Below, piece by piece: positions 59,682 through 64,000 of a stretch of 64,000 bases of DNA; within the stretch, counting starts at the first letter, position 1; each line of letters opens with the position of its first letter. Made by a program: the position numbers and the translations under genes. The notes under the pieces were generated by a model. That model ran no database searches. It was given only the letters and a program-made list of their open reading frames with translations, and was not told the origin of the DNA. The stretch comes from UBA6627 sp965248675. Its GTDB lineage: Bacteria; Chloroflexota; Dehalococcoidia; UBA2979. The stretch covers positions 1,860,001 through 1,924,000 of the forward strand of contig CBDFJZ010000008.1 of the NCBI GenBank assembly GCA_965248675.1. The letters run 5' to 3'.

Positions 59682-59842
59682 GGGCGCGCTCCTCGAGGGT
59701 GGTGCGTGGGCACCGTACGAGGTGCGGGGAGGCAGGGCCAGCGTAGGCGTCGCCGGGCGAGGCAACAGCGCATTGGGTAGGTCAATCGACGATAAGCTCT
59801 CGGTAATCTGTCTGGGCGGCGGCGTCCGACCGACTCTTAGGC

Positions 59843-60199
59843 ATGCGGGAACGAAGATCCGCCCGTGCGATGGCGGCCATCGCGGTTGCCGTGCTGGTGG
59901 CGGCCGCTGCATTGGCCGCGGCCTGCGACGATTTCCCGACTCTCGCGCTCGAGAACGATCTGGATGGGCCGGTGACTGTCGTCTGGGAGAGCACGTACAC
60001 TCCGGCCGAACATGTGATCGAGCCCGGCGGCCGGACGTCGATCGTCATGGCTGAGGGCGAGACTCTCCGCGTGTCGGTGAGCTACCAGGGCGAGACGCAC
60101 CTGCTCGAGCTCCTATGGAGTCGTTACTCGTTAGAGCCGGACGAGACGGGCAGGGAAGACTTCCGGCTGCTCCTTTCTTCGCTCATCCCTCGACCCTGA
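59843..60199 (+). CDS. Small lipoprotein of unknown function
   Basis: 118 residues. A twin-arginine-like charged start (RERRSARAMAAIAVAVLVAAA) leads to the lipobox LAAAC (Cys28). The mature part (LALENDLDGPVTVVWESTYTPAEHVIEPGGRT, in pieces) looks like a single beta-sandwich. No family recognised. It stands alone between divergent and convergent neighbours. Confidence 0.65.
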   Translation: MRERRSARAMAAIAVAVLVAAAALAAACDDFPTLALENDLDGPVTVVWESTYTPAEHVIEPGGRTSIVMAEGETLRVSVSYQGETHLLELLWSRYSLEPDETGREDFRLLLSSLIPRP

Positions 60200-60310
60200 A
60201 GGCGAAGCATCGCCGACGGACGGTACGCGGCGCGGGACGGGGAGGGCCAGCCGTCACCTCGCCCCCGCAGCCACCTAGCGCATACCGTGGCGCATCGAGG
60301 GAGGCGCGCG

Positions 60311-61273
60311 ATGCCAACCGACCTACAACACCATCAGCTCGAGGCCGTGAACGGCCTCTCGATGCACCTCGCGGAGCAGGGTGACGGGCCCGCGATCGTG
60401 CTGTCGCACGGGTTCCCCGAGCTCTGGTACTCGTGGCGGCACCAAATCCCGGTGCTCGCGGAGGCGGGGTTCCGGGTACTGGCACCCGATCAGCGCGGCT
60501 ACGGCGACACCACCGCGCCCGAGGCGATCGAGGCGTACACGCAGCGGGACTTCTGCGAGGACCTGGTCGCGCTCCTCGATGCGCGTGGGATCGAGCAGGC
60601 GGTGTTCATCGGCCACGACTGGGGTGGCGCTGTGGTGTGGAACATGGCGCTGCACTTCCCCGAGCGCGTGCGCGCCGTCGCGGGCGTCAACACGCCGTTC
60701 CGAGGCCAGCCGCCGCTGCCGATGCTGGATGCGTTGGCGGCCAGCCCGGGGATGTTCGACTACCAGTTCTACTTCCAGGAGCCGGGGGTAGTGGAGGCGG
60801 AGCTGGAGGCGGACGTGGAGCGTTCGTTCCGGCTGACCTTCCGGAGCAGCGATCCGGCGGACGAGTTCGATGTGCTCGCCGGCTTCGACACGGTGCGGGA
60901 GCGCGGTGGCGTGCTGGCCGGATACCCGCCGGACGCACCTCGGAGCGCGATGCTGTCGCAGGAGGAGCTGGACGTCTTCGTCGAGACCTTCAAGCGCACG
61001 GGCTTCAGAGGCGGCCTCAACTGGTACCGCAACAGCCGCGCGTCCTGGGAGTGGGGCGAGCAAACGAAGGGCCAGAAGATCGACTGCCCGGCGCTGATGG
61101 TGACCGCCGAGAACGATCCGGTGCTGACGCCGGGGATGGCGGCAGGGATGGAGTCGGTGGTGCCGAACCTGACCCGAGGCCACATCGAAAACTGCGCACA
61201 CTGGACGCAACAGGAGCGCCCCGAGGAGCTCAACCGCATCCTCCGCGACTGGCTGGCGACGCTGCCGAACTGA
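60311..61273 (+). CDS. Alpha/beta hydrolase, epoxide hydrolase type
   Basis: A 320-residue hydrolase. SHGFPELWYSWRHQIP (HGxP oxyanion motif), APDQRGYGDTTAP, the nucleophile Asp103 in FIGHDWGGAVVW and His297 in NCAHWTQQERPEELN are diagnostic of soluble epoxide hydrolases; LNWYRNSRASW carries a lid tyrosine. Asp rather than Ser as nucleophile favours epoxide (or haloalkane) hydrolysis over ester cleavage. GAGGGAGG precedes ATG 60311. Confidence 0.93.
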   Translation: MPTDLQHHQLEAVNGLSMHLAEQGDGPAIVLSHGFPELWYSWRHQIPVLAEAGFRVLAPDQRGYGDTTAPEAIEAYTQRDFCEDLVALLDARGIEQAVFIGHDWGGAVVWNMALHFPERVRAVAGVNTPFRGQPPLPMLDALAASPGMFDYQFYFQEPGVVEAELEADVERSFRLTFRSSDPADEFDVLAGFDTVRERGGVLAGYPPDAPRSAMLSQEELDVFVETFKRTGFRGGLNWYRNSRASWEWGEQTKGQKIDCPALMVTAENDPVLTPGMAAGMESVVPNLTRGHIENCAHWTQQERPEELNRILRDWLATLPN

Positions 61274-61302
61274 GCCTGATCGATTGGCTGGCGGCCTCGC
61301 CG

Positions 61303-62142
61303 CTACGCCGAGTCGAGCACCTCGCGCGCCTCACGCATCGCCTCGAGGTGCGCTGCCGCATCGAGGCCGCCGCCAAGCGTGCGGAGACAGAGGTGAGTCG
61401 CGCCCTCGGCTTCCCAGGCACGCACGTCGCCGAGCCACTCCTCCGCGTCGCGGTCAACGACAGCGACGGCGCCCTCGGTGCCGATCTCGGAGGGGTCACG
61501 GCCGGCGGCTTCCGCGAGGCGATTGATCTCGCCGCGGGCGTCGGGGAGTTGTTCGCGCGGGAGCACGGCGAACCAACCGTCGCTGCGGGCGATGCGGCGC
61601 AGCACCGGCGGCGCGACGCCGCCCTCGGGCAGGGTGGCGTGACCGATCCAGATCGGGATCTCGTGCTCGGGCAGCGGGTTGATGCCGAGGCCGTTGACCT
61701 GGTCGAAGCGACCGGCGAACTCGACGGTCTCGTGCTGCCAGAGCAGCTTCAGCAGCTCGATCTGTTCGTCGCAGCGGCGGCCGCGCGTGCTGAAGTCCTG
61801 GCCGAGCGCTTCGAACTCCTCGGGGCTGCGTCCGACGCCGACGCCGAGTCGTAGTCGCCCGCCGCTGAGGATGTCGATCTCGGCGGCCTGCTTGGCGACG
61901 AGCACCGTTTCGCGGGCGGGCAGGATGATCACCGACGGCACTAACTCGATCTTCGAGGTGAACCCGGCGATCCACGTAAGCAGCGTGAGCGGCTCGTGCA
62001 GCTGGCCGGCCCCGGGGCGCGCCACCTGGTCGGGGACGCGCAGGTGGGTGAAGCCGAGTTCCTCGGCGGTCTGCGCGAACTCGCGGATCGCGGCGAGGTC
62101 GTTCTTCATCTCGCGGACGGGCAGCGAGATGCCGATCTGCAT
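61303..62142 (-). CDS. LLM-class flavin/F420-dependent oxidoreductase
   Basis: A 279-residue luciferase-like protein. MQIGISLPVREMKNDLAAI, GFTHLRVPDQVARP, IILPARETVLVAKQAAEID and GRLRLGVGVGRSPEEFEALG match the F420-dependent TIGR03619 group. It is shorter than the LLM protein at 41597 and from a different subgroup. AAGGAGG precedes ATG 62142. It probably oxidises or reduces an organic substrate with F420 or FMN; the immediate neighbour is a SnoaL-like gene on the same strand. Confidence 0.92.
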   Translation of the reverse strand: MQIGISLPVREMKNDLAAIREFAQTAEELGFTHLRVPDQVARPGAGQLHEPLTLLTWIAGFTSKIELVPSVIILPARETVLVAKQAAEIDILSGGRLRLGVGVGRSPEEFEALGQDFSTRGRRCDEQIELLKLLWQHETVEFAGRFDQVNGLGINPLPEHEIPIWIGHATLPEGGVAPPVLRRIARSDGWFAVLPREQLPDARGEINRLAEAAGRDPSEIGTEGAVAVVDRDAEEWLGDVRAWEAEGATHLCLRTLGGGLDAAAHLEAMREAREVLDSA

Positions 62143-62173
62143 CGTGGCCTCCTTCGCCGATCGTTCGATGCGC

Positions 62174-62593
62174 CTAGCCTGCGCCAGCTCGCGCCGCGGC
62201 GAGCGCCGCGTCAACGATGCCGGAGCGAAGCTGCATCCCCCAGTGGCCGTCCTGCTCGGTGACGATGTACAGCACGCGGCCGGAGCCGTAGAGCGTTCCA
62301 TCCGCGGTGAAGCGTTTGAAGGTCGTCTCGAAGTGGACCTTGGTCGCCGAGGCGGCGAGCGGCGTGAAGTCCTCGAATGAACTGGACGCCCAGCCCTCGA
62401 GCTCACGCATGCGGGCGAAATCGGTCAGGAAGTCGTCGCGAGTCTCCGCGACGACGACCTGACCGCCGGCCCCGCCGACGCTGATGTGTGGCTAGTGGAG
62501 TTCGTCGCGGACGCGCTCCAGGTCTGCGCTGTTCCACGCCCCGAGGAAGCGCGCTAGCCACGCCTCCGCTGCCGCGATCGCCTCGTCGCTCAT
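62174..62593 (-). pseudogene. SnoaL/NTF2-like protein with in-frame TAG
   Basis: From ATG 62593 (GGGGAGAG upstream): MSDEAIAAAEAWLARFLGAW … RVRDELH, then TAG at codon 34 (62492-62494). The same frame continues PHISVGGAGGQVVVAETRDD … TTFKRFTADGTLYGSGRVLYIVTEQDGHWGMQ to 62174. A tyrosine at this place (TAC/TAT to TAG) would restore a normal ~139-residue cone-shaped NTF2-like protein. Such proteins are isomerases, hydrolases or ligand-binding accessory proteins. Mutation and base error cannot be told apart here. Confidence 0.75.
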
Positions 62594-62776
62594 CACGTGC
62601 TCTCCCCCTCGGTCGCTGCTACGCCCGCGGCGACGCGTCGGTCTGATGCCGGTCTTGAAGCATTCGTGGACGACCGCGGTGTCCTCGCGATCGGAACGGT
62701 ACGGCTTCGGGCGCCAGGCCGGAAGGCGAGACGAACCTGCGCACCCGTCGGCGCGACGATCGCCTAGTCTTCCGGC

Positions 62777-63658
62777 GTGGAAGTGCACCTCATCGACGGT
62801 ACCTACGAGCTGTTCCGCCACTACTTCGCGGTGCCGAGCCGTCGAGGCCCAAGCGGCGCCGAGGTGGCCGCGGCCGGCGGGGTGCTCGATTCGATGCTCG
62901 GGCTGCTCGAGGGCGGCGCGACGCACGTGGGGGTGGCAACGGATCGCGTGATTCGGTCGTTCCGCAACGCGTTGTACGAGGGCTACAAGGCCGGCGAGGG
63001 TGTCGCCCCCGAGCTGCTCGCGCAGTTCCCGATCCTCGAGACGGTGCTCGAGGCGGCGGGCTTCGCCGTGTTCGCGATGGTCGAGCACGAGGCTGACGAC
63101 GCGATGGCGACGGCGGCGGCGATCGCCGAGCGCGACGATCGGGTGGAGAAGATCTGGATCTGCACGCCGGACAAGGACCTGGCGCAGTGCGTCTCGGATC
63201 CGCGGGTGGTGCAATTCGATCGGCGACAGGAGCTGGAGTACGACGAGGCGGGCGTGGTCGAGAAGTTCGGCGTACGCCCCGAGTCGATCCCGGACTATCT
63301 GGGGCTGACCGGCGACAGCGCCGACGGCTTTCCGGGGCTGCCGGGCTGGGGCGCGAAGTCCTCGGCGACGGTGCTCGCTCGGTATGGCCATATCGAGGCG
63401 ATCCCCGACGATGTCGAGGAGTGGGACGTGACGGTCCGCGGCGCGGCGCGGCTGGCCGAGACGCTGGCAGCGGAACGCGACACGGCGATGTTGTTCCGCC
63501 GTATCGCCACCCTGGTGCGAGACGTGCCGGGGTTCGGCACGGTCGACGACTGGGAGTGGCGCGGGCCCACCGATGACCTCGAGAAGGTGTGCGTCGCGCT
63601 CGGCCGGCCGCTGACGGCGGAGCGTGTGCGCCGGCTCGCCTCGGCGCGCTCGAGCTAG
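62777..63658 (+). CDS. 5'-3' exonuclease (PolA N-terminal-like, flap endonuclease fold)
   Basis: A 293-residue stand-alone 5'-nuclease. HLIDGTYELFRHYFAVPSR opens the metal-binding fold. VEHEADDAMATAAAIA, KIWICTPDKDLAQCV and the helix-hairpin-helix region YLGLTGDSADGFPGLPGWGAKS follow in the order of the PIN-like PolA/FEN family. It would remove RNA primers or flaps in replication or repair. The start is GTG 62777, without a strong ribosome binding site. It is an unusual free-standing gene rather than part of PolA. Confidence 0.93.
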   Translation: MEVHLIDGTYELFRHYFAVPSRRGPSGAEVAAAGGVLDSMLGLLEGGATHVGVATDRVIRSFRNALYEGYKAGEGVAPELLAQFPILETVLEAAGFAVFAMVEHEADDAMATAAAIAERDDRVEKIWICTPDKDLAQCVSDPRVVQFDRRQELEYDEAGVVEKFGVRPESIPDYLGLTGDSADGFPGLPGWGAKSSATVLARYGHIEAIPDDVEEWDVTVRGAARLAETLAAERDTAMLFRRIATLVRDVPGFGTVDDWEWRGPTDDLEKVCVALGRPLTAERVRRLASARSS

Positions 63659-63665
63659 CCGGTCG

Positions 63666-64000
63666 CTACGGCGCGAGCGTGATCTGGGCGCCGACCAGTC
63701 CCCCGCCGACGCGCGTCAGCGAGGCGTCGCCGACGCTCACCTCGTACAGCCCGTTGCCGGCCATGAAGGTGATCGTCTGCTCGTCGGGGGACCAGGCCGG
63801 GTACGGGTCGTCGGCGCCGATCGCGGTGAGCCGGGTGATCTCGCCCGTCGCGGCGTCCGCGAGCCAGACGTCCATCGGAATGCCATGCGCCTCGGCGCGA
63901 CGCGGGAGCAGCGGATCGAGGAGCGCGCTGAGCCATCCGCCGAGCAAGGGCGCCGCCGCTGCGAGCAGGCGCTCGGCGGCGGCGAAGACGACGGTCGCGC
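63666..64000 (-). CDS. PD40/TolB-like beta-propeller protein, C-terminal part (cut by window edge)
   Basis: The minus-strand frame ending at 63666 is open to base 64000, so only about 110 C-terminal residues are seen. DVWLADAATGEITRLTAIG and DPYPAWSPDEQTITFMAG are a typical PD40 blade of TolB-like propellers, followed by a final GLYEVSVGDASLTRV blade. The hydrophobic LLAAAAPLLGGWLSALLDPLLP upstream may be a loop or membrane piece. Function cannot be judged from the fragment. Confidence 0.75.
   Translation of the reverse strand, partial: ATVVFAAAERLLAAAAPLLGGWLSALLDPLLPRRAEAHGIPMDVWLADAATGEITRLTAIGADDPYPAWSPDEQTITFMAGNGLYEVSVGDASLTRVGGGLVGAQITLAP

Noticed and set aside
54591..62494. Recoding of TAG as a sense codon
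   Set aside because: Many intact genes in the window end in TAG at family-appropriate lengths, so general reassignment is unlikely; the two internal TAGs are better explained as mutations or errors.
1..64000. CRISPR arrays, rRNA, tRNA, insertion sequences, prophage
   Set aside because: I saw no regularly spaced repeats, no tRNA T-loop/cloverleaf signals, and no transposase, integrase or phage structural genes.

Overview
The window is 64 kb of very GC-rich bacterial DNA with tightly packed genes. Most starts carry GGAGG-type ribosome binding sites, and ATGA or GTGA overlaps between neighbours are common. No rRNA, tRNA or phylogenetic marker gene is present, so taxonomy is inference only. The content (many class III CoA-transferases, LLM-class flavin/F420 oxidoreductases, an enolase-superfamily enzyme, Eis-type acetyltransferase, SipW/DUF5305 proteins) best suits a free-living Chloroflexota lineage (Dehalococcoidia, SAR202- or Tepidiforma-like). 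A high-GC actinobacterium such as Thermoleophilia is an alternative. The density of one-base frameshifts and in-frame stops suggests either a metagenome or long-read assembly with residual errors, or a lineage with many decaying genes.

Layout. 1-3.4 kb: the 5' part of proline dehydrogenase/PutA, an aldo/keto reductase, an AhpD-like protein and a small acetyltransferase. 3.4-10.5 kb: a CoA-transferase (CaiB/BaiF) block interrupted by a uracil-DNA-glycosylase-like gene lying between 49-bp direct repeats exactly 700 bp apart. 10.5-16.2 kb: cell-envelope genes, including a c-di-GMP-I riboswitch in front of a secreted CHAP-SH3-3D cell-wall hydrolase, a strong terminator, a RibD-like reductase and a Tat-exported LysM protein. 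16.4-25.4 kb: alanine dehydrogenase plus Eis, a KefB-type antiporter plus lipoprotein, a TIGR01777 epimerase plus SRPBCC protein, an enolase-superfamily enzyme and a TPR lipoprotein. 25.4-28.4 kb: an RTX-like protein and a SipW signal peptidase/DUF5305/TasA-like secretion cluster. 28.5-35.1 kb: housekeeping genes (RlmB-like methyltransferase, purK-purE, CobO) with transporters and a flavin disulfide reductase. 35.2-37.5 kb: a damaged stretch (methyltransferase broken at an 8-bp repeat tract, truncated kinase, frameshifted glycosyltransferase). 37.6-42.7 kb: GDPD, chromate transporter, MFS, PduO and an LLM oxidoreductase. 42.8-54.5 kb: a split CoA-transferase pair, PepC, a phosphotransferase, a cysteine-less thiolase/DUF35 pair, a crotonase, an S9 peptidase and a DinB protein. 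54.5-64 kb: several broken genes (SDR, metallophosphatase, GMC, SnoaL), a small autoregulated-looking membrane-protein/regulator operon, an MBL hydrolase, an epoxide-hydrolase-like enzyme, an LLM oxidoreductase and a 5'-3' exonuclease.

How it fits together. The CoA-transferases, thiolase-like/DUF35 pair, crotonase, SDR, aldo/keto reductase, epoxide hydrolase and LLM oxidoreductases look like a broad catabolic repertoire for recalcitrant (terpenoid-, steroid- or aromatic-like) carboxylic acids activated as CoA thioesters; the substrates cannot be read from sequence. The 10-16 kb and 25-28 kb regions are envelope-remodelling modules, the first apparently under c-di-GMP control.
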